From: UMGS1002 sp050946195
GTDB lineage: Bacteria; Bacillota; Clostridia; Oscillospirales; CAG-272
DNA length: 64,000 nt
Direction of reading: 5' to 3'
NCBI GenBank assembly: GCA_050946195.1
Contig: JBMNUI010000001.1
Coordinates: 14,466-78,465 of the forward strand
Every line of letters begins with the position of its first letter. Position 1 is the stretch's first letter. A program made the position numbers and the translations under genes. The notes under the pieces were generated by a model. That model worked only from the letters and a program-made list of their open reading frames with translations, was not told the DNA's origin and ran no database searches. Positions 42,959-51,747 of this stretch are shown piece after piece.

Positions 42959-44061
42959 TGCCTTATAATGCTCCGAACGTCCTTCATGGTTATGATAATC
43001 ATCAGAGTAAAGAGCAGTATTATCCCGATGAAGTGAATATATGCCTCGATGTTCTTGTTTACCGGCTTGCCGCGAACCGCCTCGACAATCAGAAAGACCA
43101 GCCTCCCCCCGTCAAGCGCCGGGAGCGGAAGCAGATTTACTACGCCAAGGTTTATGCTTATCATGGCACAGATAAAGAGCAGGTTTGTAACCCCGGTTCT
43201 GGCAGCGTCCTCAATTTCTTTGGTTATTCCCACCGGCCCCGAGACCATCTCAAAGCCGTATCTGCCGCCGATAAGGCCGAGGAGCGAGTCCCAGACCATC
43301 TTTATTGTGAATATCGAGCGATACCAGGTGTGCTTGATAACCGAGCCGAAGGTCTTTGCTTCGCCATAGACATAAAAATCAAGGTCGCCGAAGGCGGTGT
43401 TTGCCTCGGTAAATCCGGGGAAAAGGACATCTCGGAGCATAATCTTCTCGCCCTGGCGGATTACAGTCAGGTCCACCGGCCGACTTCCCTGATTCATAAT
43501 TTCATAGGCCAGATCATAGCCGGTGTGCACCCTTACTTTGCCGACCCTGACAATCCTGTCGCCGACCATAAGCCCCGACTCGGAGCTCATCGCACCGTCT
43601 TTGAACTGCGCGACGACATTTGAGGAAAGCTGCGGCGTGGACGAGAGCACAATTATAAACATAATCAGAAAGCCGAGAAGCAGGTTCATGAGTGCCCCCG
43701 AGACAATGATAAGCATGCGACGCGGGACGCTGATTTTGTCGAAGGCATCCTCGGCGTCGCTCTCCTCGTCCTCGCCTACCATGCTGACAGAGCCGCCTAT
43801 CGGCAGAAGGCGCAGCGAATACCTGATATTGTTTTTCTTCGAGGTCCTTGACAGTATTCTCGGCCCCATGCCTATCGAGAATTCCTTGACCCCGACGCCG
43901 CAGAGCCGGGCGGTGGTATAGTGGCCGAGCTCGTGAACGAGTATCATGACCCCGAAAATAAAAAGTGCCAAAAGTATATACAGCGCGGTAATAACTTTAT
44001 CCTCCTTTTGACCTGTCGAGTATGCGCCCGGCGTACTCGCGCGCGAGCCTGTCAAATTCAA
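42940..44061 (-). CDS. rseP: RIP metalloprotease RseP (site-2 protease)
   Basis: Membrane zinc protease for regulated intramembrane cleavage. HELGH near the first membrane helix, a PDZ-like region in the middle, and NLLPLPALDGG at the C-terminal metal site. The start is a problem: the natural N-terminus by family comparison is around VITALYILLALF, and AAAGGAGG lies in the right place, but the codon there is GTT followed by ATT, not ATG or GTG. The end given uses the upstream TTG, which overlaps dxr by 65 bases. The true start is probably between 43992 and 43995. Confidence 0.88.
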   Translation of the reverse strand: MNLTGSRASTPGAYSTGQKEDKVITALYILLALFIFGVMILVHELGHYTTARLCGVGVKEFSIGMGPRILSRTSKKNNIRYSLRLLPIGGSVSMVGEDEESDAEDAFDKISVPRRMLIIVSGALMNLLLGFLIMFIIVLSSTPQLSSNVVAQFKDGAMSSESGLMVGDRIVRVGKVRVHTGYDLAYEIMNQGSRPVDLTVIRQGEKIMLRDVLFPGFTEANTAFGDLDFYVYGEAKTFGSVIKHTWYRSIFTIKMVWDSLLGLIGGRYGFEMVSGPVGITKEIEDAARTGVTNLLFICAMISINLGVVNLLPLPALDGGRLVFLIVEAVRGKPVNKNIEAYIHFIGIILLFTLMIIITMKDVRSIIRQWYTTR

Positions 44062-45166
44062 GTATTTCCTCTATGCTGTCCGATGCCGCCCTGCCCGAGA
44101 AATGCTCAAGCGTCTGAAGAACTGTCGCCGGAATGTCAAGGAAGCCAATTGTCCCCTCAAGGAAGGCCGAGACGGCAACCTCGTCGGCGGCATTGAGTAC
44201 AGCCGGCATCGCACCGCCCTCAAAAAGGCAATCAAACGCGGCGCGTAGTAGCGGGAAGGCTTCTGTGTCGGGCCGACCGAAGGTCAGCCTGCCGATGGCC
44301 GCCAAATCCAGCGGCTCTATCACCGCGGGCTTTATTTCGGGGTAGTTTACGGCATACTGAATGCAGAGGCGCATATCCGGCACCGACAGCCCGGCTGTGA
44401 TGCTGTTATCAAAATATTCAACCAGCGAATGAATTATACTTTCCCGCTGGATTAAAACCTCGATTCCGTCGGGCCCGACGCCAAAAAGGTGAGAGGCTTC
44501 TATAACCTCAAAGCCCTTGTTCATGAGAGTGGCGCTGTCGATTGTAATCCGCTTCCCCATCTCCCATGTGGGGTGGGCCAGAGCCTGCTCTAAGGTCACA
44601 TTTTTCAGCATCTCGCGGGTGTATCCGTAAAACGGGCCCCCCGAGGCCGTGAGGATTATCTTCTTTATTTCGTGTGGCGCCCGTCCGGCAAGGCAGCGGA
44701 ATATCGTGCTGTGCTCGCTGTCCAACGGGATAATTTCGGCGCCGCATGCTCTTGCCTCGGCCATAATAAAGCCGCCAGCCATGACCAGCGACTCCTTGTT
44801 GGCCAGTGCCAGCCGCTTTCCGTACCTCACGGCTTCAAGCGTCGGAAAAAGGCCGGCAGCACCGGTGATGGCGTTTATAACCACATCGCAGGGCACTTGG
44901 TTTATTATCTGCCCGATCCCCTCCCGGCCCGAGAGGACCTTTATATCTGTATCCAAAAGTGCGGTCTTAAGCTGCCTTGCTGCATTGATGTCATCAAGAA
45001 CGCAGAATAATGGCCTGAATCTGCGGGCTTGTTTTTCAATTGTGACATAATCCGAGCCGGCGGCAAGCGCCACAACGCGCAGCCCCTCGGCCTCTGCAAT
45101 GTCGAGAGCCTGTCGGCCTATTGAGCCGGTCGAGCCGAGTATTATAACAGACTTGCTTTGCTTCAT
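43997..45166 (-). CDS. dxr: 1-deoxy-D-xylulose 5-phosphate reductoisomerase
   Basis: NADPH-dependent first committed step of the MEP route. 389 residues: Rossmann IILGSTGSIGRQALD, active-site ALANKESLVMAGG and PLDSEHSTIFRCL, and TWEMGKRITIDSATLMNKGFEVIEA. Lies 11 bases downstream of cdsA. Its last codons contain the ribosome-binding site for rseP. Confidence 0.96.
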   Translation of the reverse strand: MKQSKSVIILGSTGSIGRQALDIAEAEGLRVVALAAGSDYVTIEKQARRFRPLFCVLDDINAARQLKTALLDTDIKVLSGREGIGQIINQVPCDVVINAITGAAGLFPTLEAVRYGKRLALANKESLVMAGGFIMAEARACGAEIIPLDSEHSTIFRCLAGRAPHEIKKIILTASGGPFYGYTREMLKNVTLEQALAHPTWEMGKRITIDSATLMNKGFEVIEASHLFGVGPDGIEVLIQRESIIHSLVEYFDNSITAGLSVPDMRLCIQYAVNYPEIKPAVIEPLDLAAIGRLTFGRPDTEAFPLLRAAFDCLFEGGAMPAVLNAADEVAVSAFLEGTIGFLDIPATVLQTLEHFSGRAASDSIEEILEFDRLAREYAGRILDRSKGG

Positions 45167-45177
45167 TTTTGTTCCGT

Positions 45178-45996
45178 TTACCGAAGAATGTTTATCAGTG
45201 CGAAGAGTATAGTCATTACCGAGGAAACCGCCAGCACCGAGTCAAACCTGTCGAGCACCCCGCCGTGCCCCGGGAAAATCCAGCCGTAGTCCTTGATGCC
45301 GTACTGCCGCTTTATAGCCGACATGGCAAGGTCACCCAACTGGGCAACAAGCGTGACGAGTATGCCGCCGGCAATGATATAGCCCCAGCCGATATAGGTG
45401 ATATCGATAAGGTATGAGGTCAGTACAAATGCGCCGGCGCCGGCCATGCTCCCCCCTATGCTACCCTCGATTGTCTTTTTCGGGCTGATATCGGGGATGA
45501 GCTTGTGGCGGCCGAGCGAAACCCCGAAAAGATACGCAAAGACATCGGTGCTCCACGCGCCGATAAAAATCAGAAGGTATATGTGCGGGTTTTCAAGGTC
45601 TCTGAGGTAAACAATTCCCGAGAAACCGAACATAATGTAGCTGGCAAAAAGAAAAGCACATCCGGCGTCGGCGCAGGTTGTTTTTCTCTTTGTGAAGACC
45701 AAGAGCGCCAGAATGTAGAGCACAAGAAAAATGACAATCAGAACTGCCGTCTCGCCGAGGCTGATTTTTGAGGTGTCCGGCAGATACCTGACAACAAAGG
45801 GCAAAAGCGCTCCCGCCGCATACAGGGGTATGGTCAGAAGCAGGTTTTTTTCAACCTTTATGCAGCGGAACATCTCAAAGAGGGCAAGCAGCGTCAGCAC
45901 CGCCATTGCAGACGGGAAAAAGGCGGTGTGCGAGAAGAGCAGCACCGGTATCAGCAAGATTATGCTGACCACCGTGGTCAGGCTTCTTTGTAACAT
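45178..45996 (-). CDS. cdsA: Phosphatidate cytidylyltransferase
   Basis: Makes CDP-diacylglycerol for phospholipid synthesis. 272 residues with about eight membrane segments and the C-terminal signature KRQYGIKDYG...HGGVLDRFDSVL. Its product feeds PgsA, encoded at 54660. Confidence 0.93.
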   Translation of the reverse strand: MLQRSLTTVVSIILLIPVLLFSHTAFFPSAMAVLTLLALFEMFRCIKVEKNLLLTIPLYAAGALLPFVVRYLPDTSKISLGETAVLIVIFLVLYILALLVFTKRKTTCADAGCAFLFASYIMFGFSGIVYLRDLENPHIYLLIFIGAWSTDVFAYLFGVSLGRHKLIPDISPKKTIEGSIGGSMAGAGAFVLTSYLIDITYIGWGYIIAGGILVTLVAQLGDLAMSAIKRQYGIKDYGWIFPGHGGVLDRFDSVLAVSSVMTILFALINILR

Positions 45997-46053
45997 AAGG
46001 CTTTATTGATATAAAATATCTTTCCCCCTGTCACAGATTTCATGAGTTTACGG

Positions 46054-46764
46054 TCAGGCTCCTCCGTACCTGCGCTGACGCCGGCCGAATTCCTCAATCG
46101 CCAGATCAACCTCGCGCGGGCCGAAATCCGGCCAGAGCACCTCGGTAAAGTAAAACTCCGAATAGGAGGCCTGCCAGAGCAGGAAGTTGGAGATGCGGCA
46201 CTCCCCGGCGGTTCTGACAATAAGGTCGGGGTCGGGGCAGCTGGCGGTATACAGGGCTCCTGAAATGTCTTCCTCGGTTATCTCCTTTTTTCCCGCAGCG
46301 GAGAGAATATTGAAGGCACGCACCAGTTCGGCGCGGCCGCCGTAGTTGAGCGCGATGTTGAGCACATATTCGTTGGTTGCCGTCCGCTCGGCAACCTGCC
46401 TGATTTTTTCCTTCAGCCGGTCATCGAAGACCTCAATATTCCCCAGGAACCTAAAGGAAACCTTCTGGTCCTTCATCTCCTTGATACACTCGGAGAGATA
46501 GTCGTCAAGCAGGCTCATGATAGAGTCGAGTTCATGCGCCGGCCGGTTTTTGAGGTTTTCGCTGGACAGGGCGTAGACCGTTACATATCTGATCCCGATA
46601 TCCCGGCAGTATTTCACCACCCGGCGGAAGGCCTTTGCCCCGGTGCGGTGTCCCTGCTCTTTCGGCAGGCCGTGCCTGGTTGCCCAGCGGCGGTTGCCGT
46701 CCATTATAAAGGCAATATGCCGCAGGCCGTACAGGTTTTTCTTACCGGTTTTCTCGGCGCTCAT
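46054..46764 (-). CDS. uppS: Isoprenyl diphosphate (undecaprenyl diphosphate) synthase
   Basis: Cis-prenyltransferase that makes the C55 carrier for cell-wall synthesis. 236 residues; FIMDGNRRWA catalytic Asp, LSSENLKN, and LIVRTAGECRISNFLLWQ. That last motif is usually RTSGE/RTGGE; here the residue after RT is Ala, a conservative change. ATG at 46764 is used: GGAAGAG precedes it, whereas the longer frame starts in non-coding DNA. Confidence 0.94.
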   Translation of the reverse strand: MSAEKTGKKNLYGLRHIAFIMDGNRRWATRHGLPKEQGHRTGAKAFRRVVKYCRDIGIRYVTVYALSSENLKNRPAHELDSIMSLLDDYLSECIKEMKDQKVSFRFLGNIEVFDDRLKEKIRQVAERTATNEYVLNIALNYGGRAELVRAFNILSAAGKKEITEEDISGALYTASCPDPDLIVRTAGECRISNFLLWQASYSEFYFTEVLWPDFGPREVDLAIEEFGRRQRRYGGA

Positions 46765-46815
46765 CTCTTCCCCTTCTATTTTTAGCGGGTGGCACCGAGG
46801 CCCCACCCGTATTGT

Positions 46816-47370
46816 TTATATCTGCATTATTTCCTTATTCTTTTTCTCGGTTATTGCATCTATGTTCTTGATGTACTTGTCGGTGATGTCCTGAACCGCC
46901 TTCTCGGAGGCCTTTTGTTCGTCCTCGGTCATCTCGCCGTTCTTTTTCATTTTTTTGCACTGCTCGTTCGCGTCGCGCCTGATGTTCCGGATTGCCACCT
47001 TGGTTTCCTCTCCGAGCTTTTGTACCTGCTTTGTCAGCTCGCGTCTGCGTTCCTCGGTGGGCTGCGGGAAGACAAGCTTTATAACCTTGCCGTCGTTCAT
47101 AGGCGTGATTCCTATATCAGAAGCCAGAATGGCCTTTTCAATTGCTTTCAGAGTTGAGCCGTCATAGGGAGTAATGGTAATTGTCTTAGGGTCGACCACG
47201 CGGATGTCGGCCATTGTGTTTATCGGCGTGGGTGTTCCGTAATACTCGAAAGTCACCCTCGAGAGCACCAAGGGGTTGGCCTGTCCGGCCCTGATGGTAG
47301 CCAGATTTGCCTCATATGCGGCTATGGTTTTTTGCATTTTCGCTTCATATTCTTTCGTGTCGAGTTTCAT
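46816..47370 (-). CDS. frr: Ribosome recycling factor
   Basis: Splits the post-termination ribosome with EF-G. 184 residues, as usual. The RAGQANPLVLSRVTFEYYGTPTPI block and C-terminal triple-helix DITDKYIKNIDAITEKKNKEIMQI are family-typical. Sits directly after pyrH. Confidence 0.96.
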   Translation of the reverse strand: MKLDTKEYEAKMQKTIAAYEANLATIRAGQANPLVLSRVTFEYYGTPTPINTMADIRVVDPKTITITPYDGSTLKAIEKAILASDIGITPMNDGKVIKLVFPQPTEERRRELTKQVQKLGEETKVAIRNIRRDANEQCKKMKKNGEMTEDEQKASEKAVQDITDKYIKNIDAITEKKNKEIMQI

Positions 47371-47412
47371 GGTCTGCTTCCCCGGTATAACCGGTCTCCT
47401 TTCTTTTATTTT

Positions 47413-48126
47413 TTACACGCAGGTAAGCGTCCCGATATTCTCGCCCGTAGCTGCACGATAGATGTCCATCGGGTCGCGCAGGGCGAAGGCATAAGTTTTA
47501 ATTCCGTTTGCGGCGCAGAAGGCTGTGGCGGTGAGGTCATACGCGGCAAGCTTTTTGCTGAGAATCTCGTCGTAGGTCACGGTATCGTATTTCTTGGCAT
47601 CGGGGTATACCCTCGGGTCGCGGTCGTATATGCCGTCGACATTCTTTGCCATGAGCACGATATCGGCACCCAGTTGTGCGGCTCTCAGCACCGCGCCGGT
47701 ATCGGTGGAAAAGTAGGAGTTTCCGGTCCCGCACCCGAGAATTACAATCCTGCCCTCGCGCAGGTGCGCGCCGGCGGCCTCGGGCCGGTATCTTTCTGCG
47801 AAATCGGGCATATCTGCCGCAGTCATCACGGTTGCCCTGCCGCCCCGGCGTTCAATTACATCTTTGAGGGCTATTGAATTGATAACCGTCGCCAACATCC
47901 CCATCTGGTCGGCGCGGCAGCGGTCCATGCCGACAACCTGTTTTGCCCCCCGCCAGATGTTCCCGGCACCCGTCATGACCGCAACCTCAATTTTTGCCTT
48001 GTTGCAGAGTATCAGGGCGTCTGCGATTCTCTCGAGAAGCCCGAAATCGAGTATGCTGCAATCCTTTCCCTTCATGGCCTCGCCCGAGAGCTTGACCAGA
48101 ACCCTTCTGTACTTTGGCTTTTCCAT
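47413..48126 (-). CDS. pyrH: UMP kinase
   Basis: Amino-acid-kinase-fold enzyme making UDP. 237 residues: VLVKLSGEAMKG at the N-terminus, GAGNIWRG, and ILGCGTGNSYFSTDTGA. GAGGCGTG precedes the ATG. With its own promoter at 48157-48185 it starts the run down to polC. Confidence 0.95.
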   Translation of the reverse strand: MEKPKYRRVLVKLSGEAMKGKDCSILDFGLLERIADALILCNKAKIEVAVMTGAGNIWRGAKQVVGMDRCRADQMGMLATVINSIALKDVIERRGGRATVMTAADMPDFAERYRPEAAGAHLREGRIVILGCGTGNSYFSTDTGAVLRAAQLGADIVLMAKNVDGIYDRDPRVYPDAKKYDTVTYDEILSKKLAAYDLTATAFCAANGIKTYAFALRDPMDIYRAATGENIGTLTCV

Positions 48127-48156
48127 CCGACACGCCTCTTTCGTGAGTATATATAT

Positions 48157-48185
48157 ATTTTACAGCATAAGGCGCAATTTGTAAA
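48157..48185 (-). promoter_or_regulatory. Promoter of the pyrH-polC unit
   Basis: On the minus strand TTTACA, 17-base spacer, TAAAAT with TG just before. It lies downstream of the diguanylate cyclase terminator, so pyrH and following genes need not depend on rpsB-tsf transcription. Confidence 0.6.
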
Positions 48186-48296
48186 CCACTTTTTCAGAAA
48201 AAGTTCGGCGCGCCGTACATTAAAAAAGCTCTGATTTTGCTTGTCACACCTGATGTTATTCATTCTGCCAGTCTGATTGTTAAAACCGCACGGGGC

Positions 48297-48322
48297 TAAA
48301 AAACCGCCGGCTTTGGCGGTTC
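48297..48322 (-). terminator. Terminator of the diguanylate cyclase gene
   Basis: On the minus strand AACCGCC / GGCGGTT stem followed by TTTTTTAG. Confidence 0.75.
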
Positions 48323-48353
48323 AGGGTATATTTTAACTCAAAGCAGCATTAAT

Positions 48354-49571
48354 TTACTGCCGCATGGCATATACTGCGCAATTGCGTCTTTCCTTTGCCA
48401 TGTATAAGGCTTTATCGGTGTCACTTATGAAATCATCAATAGACAATTCATCCGACGGGATTATTGTATTTATCCCCAGACTGATTGTTACATGGTCCGG
48501 GGCTTTGGAATGCATACTCGATACAGCCCTTTCTTCAACCCCGGCCCTCATTAGTTCGGCAAGTCTCAGGGCGCCTTCTTTGTCGGTTTGCGGAAGAAGC
48601 ACTATAAATTCATCCCCTCCGTACCTTGCCACCTTGCCTGCATACTGCCCTGCACAAACTGTCAGAACATCTGCAATCAGCTTTATACAGGAGTCACCGG
48701 TCTGGTGGCCGTATTTATCATTAATCCTCTTGAAAGAATCAATATCCACTATTATCAATGACAAGGGTATTGAGTCCCGTTTGCATCTGTCCCATTCATC
48801 TTTAATAGTTTTCTCGAAACATAATCTGTTAAGAGTTCCTGTCAGGCTGTCGGTTCTCGACATTACCTCGAGCTTCTGATTGGCTTTTTGCAGCTCCAGA
48901 TTAATCAAATTTAGTTCCTCATTTTTTTTCAATATGACCTTTTTATTGATAAAATCCTCCGCCTGCTTTTTATACCTCATGCAGGATATCATCCATGACA
49001 TTACTACGAATGCCGAAGTGTTAACTGTGTTGGCAAACAACAGCTGTCTGGATTCCTGCAAGAACGGCAGCGCCATAAGAAACAATATATGAACTGTCAA
49101 ATACACAAGCAACACTGAAACCGGCTCAAGGATGGGAGTGATGGCTACTGATATGATTGCCACAACATATACAATAACCTGTCCGTTCATTAATTGGTCA
49201 AGCAGCGATATTCCCGCGCACCATATCAGAATAAAGCCGATAAAAATAATCCCGGCAATACGGATAAAGGATATGTTTTTAGGCACATCAGCCCCCAGCT
49301 TGGTAAAGGCCGCGAATAACGCAATCATTACCAGCAGCATCAGGACATACATAAATCCGTAGCATATGTAGGGCATTTCAAAAAGGTTTTCCCTGTTTAT
49401 TACACAATGAATCAGAAGCATAATAGCTTCTATTATGACGAATGTCAGTGTTGTTATTTTAGCCCTCGCTATATTAATCCTGTTGATACTTACTGCAAAC
49501 TCGTTTTTATCACAATCCGACAGAGGTGTTGTAAACAGGCCTTTTATAAACCTTACTATTCTGAATAGCAA
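48354..49571 (-). CDS. Membrane diguanylate cyclase (GGDEF)
   Basis: 405 residues: about six hydrophobic segments to residue ~210, a short coiled linker, and a GGDEF domain at ~245-405 with SRTDSLTGTLNR, DIDSFKRINDKYGHQTGD and ARYGGDEF. The residues where the allosteric RxxD I-site would lie are QYAG, so product inhibition there is unlikely. It makes cyclic di-GMP from GTP. TTG start supported by GGAGGGG. It has its own promoter and terminator, is more AT-rich than its neighbours, and interrupts the usual tsf-pyrH order, suggesting later insertion. Confidence 0.85.
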   Translation of the reverse strand: MLFRIVRFIKGLFTTPLSDCDKNEFAVSINRINIARAKITTLTFVIIEAIMLLIHCVINRENLFEMPYICYGFMYVLMLLVMIALFAAFTKLGADVPKNISFIRIAGIIFIGFILIWCAGISLLDQLMNGQVIVYVVAIISVAITPILEPVSVLLVYLTVHILFLMALPFLQESRQLLFANTVNTSAFVVMSWMISCMRYKKQAEDFINKKVILKKNEELNLINLELQKANQKLEVMSRTDSLTGTLNRLCFEKTIKDEWDRCKRDSIPLSLIIVDIDSFKRINDKYGHQTGDSCIKLIADVLTVCAGQYAGKVARYGGDEFIVLLPQTDKEGALRLAELMRAGVEERAVSSMHSKAPDHVTISLGINTIIPSDELSIDDFISDTDKALYMAKERRNCAVYAMRQ

Positions 49572-49640
49572 TTCCGACCCCTCCTCTGTCAGAAGTGTTT
49601 GTAAAAAATGTGTTGAGTTTCGTTTTGAAACTATTTAAAC

Positions 49641-49669
49641 ATTTTAACACATGCTCAATTAAATTACAA
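49641..49669 (-). promoter_or_regulatory. Promoter of the diguanylate cyclase gene
   Basis: On the minus strand TTGTAA, 17-base spacer, TAAAAT with an extended TGT before the -10. The ~70-base leader includes AGTTTC/GAAACT repeats. Confidence 0.55.
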
Positions 49670-49748
49670 GTATATAAAAGGAAAAATCCCCGCTTAGATG
49701 ATAGCCCTTACTTGTAGTTAAGCCTGTCCTCATGCCGCGGGGCAAATA

Positions 49749-49780
49749 AAAACCACCGGCTGGTGGTTGCCGGTGGTTTT
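49749..49780 (-). terminator. Terminator of rpsB-tsf
   Basis: On the minus strand AAACCACCGGC / GCCGGTGGTTT with CAACCACCA loop region and T-run, four bases after the tsf stop. Confidence 0.8.
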
Positions 49781-49784
49781 GACT

Positions 49785-50714
49785 TTATTGCTGACCGGTA
49801 AGCTTAGCTATCTCTTCGGCAAAATTGTCCTCACGCTTCTGGATCCCTTCGCCCTTCTCATAGCGCCAGAATCCAGTGACCTTAATATTGCCGCCGAGTT
49901 CCTTTGCCGTGGCCGCGATATATTGACTGACCTTCAGGGCATCATCCTTGACATAGCCCTGCTCGAGCAGGCAGTTGTTCTCATAGAATTTCCCCAGCCG
50001 GCCGAGCACCATCTTCTCGATTATCTGCTGAGGCTTCTTGGCATTTGCCGGGTCGTTCTTTATCTGTGTCATGAGTATGGTCTTTTCCTCTTCAAGCACA
50101 TCTGAGGGCACCGAATCCCGGTCGAGATATGCTACCGGATAGGCGCAGACCTGAAGCGCGATGTTCTTGGCGAACTCCTCGAATTCGGGTTTCTCGGCCA
50201 CATTCTTGTCGGCGTCAAACCTGACTATGACCCCGATTGCACCCATGCCGTGGGTATAGTTGCTGGTGATTCCCTCGACTATGACAAACCGGCGGATTGT
50301 TATCTTTTCTTTGATGACAAGAATGAGGTCCTGCAACTTGGTCTCAACCGTAAAGTCGCTCTCGGGATAAGGCAGGGTGAGCAATTCTGCCACATCCTTC
50401 GGCCTCTTTTCAATAATGATGCCAAGGAGATTGTCGACATAAGCCTTGAACATATCGTTCTTGGCGACAAAGTCGGTCTCGGTGTTGACCTCGATCATGG
50501 CGGCGACGTCGCCGACCTTGCGAATGCTGACAAGCCCGTCGGCCGCGATTCTCGATTCTTTCTTGGCCTGAGCCACAAGGCCTCTTTCGCGCAGCAGCTT
50601 TATTGCCTTGTCCATATCCCCGCCGGCATCCACCAGCGCCTTTTTACATTCCATAATACCTGCATTTGTCTTTGCGCGCAGGTCGGCTACATCTTTTGCT
50701 GTGATATTTGCCAT
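49785..50714 (-). CDS. tsf: Elongation factor Ts
   Basis: Nucleotide exchange factor for EF-Tu. 309 residues: N-terminal UBA-like domain (TAKDVADLRAKTNAG), then the core with NTETDFVAKN. ATG at 50714 has GGGAG upstream; the open frame before it is rpsB in another frame. Lies 34 bases after rpsB, same transcript. Confidence 0.96.
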   Translation of the reverse strand: MANITAKDVADLRAKTNAGIMECKKALVDAGGDMDKAIKLLRERGLVAQAKKESRIAADGLVSIRKVGDVAAMIEVNTETDFVAKNDMFKAYVDNLLGIIIEKRPKDVAELLTLPYPESDFTVETKLQDLILVIKEKITIRRFVIVEGITSNYTHGMGAIGVIVRFDADKNVAEKPEFEEFAKNIALQVCAYPVAYLDRDSVPSDVLEEEKTILMTQIKNDPANAKKPQQIIEKMVLGRLGKFYENNCLLEQGYVKDDALKVSQYIAATAKELGGNIKVTGFWRYEKGEGIQKREDNFAEEIAKLTGQQ

Positions 50715-50748
50715 TTTTCCATACTCCCGTACTTTATTGGTTATAAGC

Positions 50749-51555
50749 TTACTCTGCGGTTTCCGCTGGCGCGGCCTCTTCGGCGGTTCCCTCAGCAGGG
50801 GCTTCTGCCGGGGTCCGAGCCTCTGCGGTCGGGGTCTCCTCAGCCGGCGCCGTTGCTTCCTCGGTCGTTTGCTCGCCCTGTTTTCCTTCGATAACCGCAT
50901 TGGCAAGCGTGGCTGAAACCAGCCGAATAGCCCGGATTGCATCGTCGTTTCCGGGGATTATATAATCTGCGTCGTCTGGGTCGCAGTTGGTGTCGACGAT
51001 TGCTATTACCGGAATACCGAGCTTTCTTGCCTCAAGTACCGCGTTTCTTTCTTTTTTTATATCCACGATAAAGACGGCGTCGGGCAGCTTCTCCATGTTT
51101 TTGATGCCGCCGTAGTTCTTCTGGAGGTTGTAAATCTGCTTCAGTTTTGAGGTGACTTCCTTTTTCGGAAGCTGGTTGAAGGTGCCGTCCTCCTGCATTG
51201 CGAGAAGGTGGTCAAGCCGCTGGATAGAGCGTCTTATGGTCTTGAAGTTGGTGAGCATTCCGCCCGGCCACCTGACGTTGACATAGAACATGCCGCAGCG
51301 CGTTGCCTCTTCGCGGATTGAGTCGGCGGCCTGCTTTTTGGTTCCCACAAAGAGGATAGTGCCGCCGTTTGCCGCAAGGTCGCGCACGAACATGTAGGCT
51401 TCATCAAACTTCTTGACGGTCTTCTGCAGGTCGATGATGTAGATACCGTTTCTCTCGGTGAAGATGTACTCGGCCATCTTCGGGTTCCATCTTCTTGTGT
51501 GGTGTCCGAAATGGACGCCGGCTTCAAGAAGCTGCTTGATTGTTACAACAGGCAT
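50749..51555 (-). CDS. rpsB: 30S ribosomal protein S2
   Basis: 268 residues. Begins MPVVTIKQLLEAGVHFGHHTRRWNP in pieces matching the family, with GTKKQAADSI and PDAVFIVD. The last ~40 residues are a Glu/Ala/Pro/Thr-rich acidic tail not found in the ~240-residue E. coli protein. ATG at 51555 follows AAAGGAG; the frame upstream is the leader region. Confidence 0.96.
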   Translation of the reverse strand: MPVVTIKQLLEAGVHFGHHTRRWNPKMAEYIFTERNGIYIIDLQKTVKKFDEAYMFVRDLAANGGTILFVGTKKQAADSIREEATRCGMFYVNVRWPGGMLTNFKTIRRSIQRLDHLLAMQEDGTFNQLPKKEVTSKLKQIYNLQKNYGGIKNMEKLPDAVFIVDIKKERNAVLEARKLGIPVIAIVDTNCDPDDADYIIPGNDDAIRAIRLVSATLANAVIEGKQGEQTTEEATAPAEETPTAEARTPAEAPAEGTAEEAAPAETAE

Positions 51556-51584
51556 ACTTTTTATTCTCCTTTTTTGGTTTTTCC

Positions 51585-51650
51585 GCCACACCGGCCCGGG
51601 CGATGCAGCTTGCGATACGGCAAGCACCGGCATTCCCATCCGGTGTGTGT
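51585..51650 (-). ncRNA. Structured rpsB leader
   Basis: In the mRNA, CACACCGG pairs with CCGGTGTG around an inner perfect GCTTGC/GCAAGC hairpin and further GC pairs, ending 30 bases before the S2 start. Position and shape suggest an autoregulatory S2-binding leader, known for rpsB in other bacteria. The match to any described class was not tested. Confidence 0.45.
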
Positions 51651-51683
51651 GTTTTCGGGGCTGAAAATAAACAGCCAAATTGT

Positions 51684-51712
51684 ATTATATCATGGTCGCA
51701 TTTGCCATGCAA
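51684..51712 (-). promoter_or_regulatory. rpsB-tsf promoter
   Basis: On the minus strand TTGCAT, 17-base spacer, TATAAT, with TG upstream of the -10. Confidence 0.75.
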
Positions 51713-51747
51713 GAGCCTAATACATTGTTCACAAATTATTTACAAAT

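Noticed and set aside
49785..50942. Extended EF-Ts of 385 residues
   Set aside because: The first 76 codons are rpsB read in another frame; the proper ATG with ribosome-binding site is at 50714.
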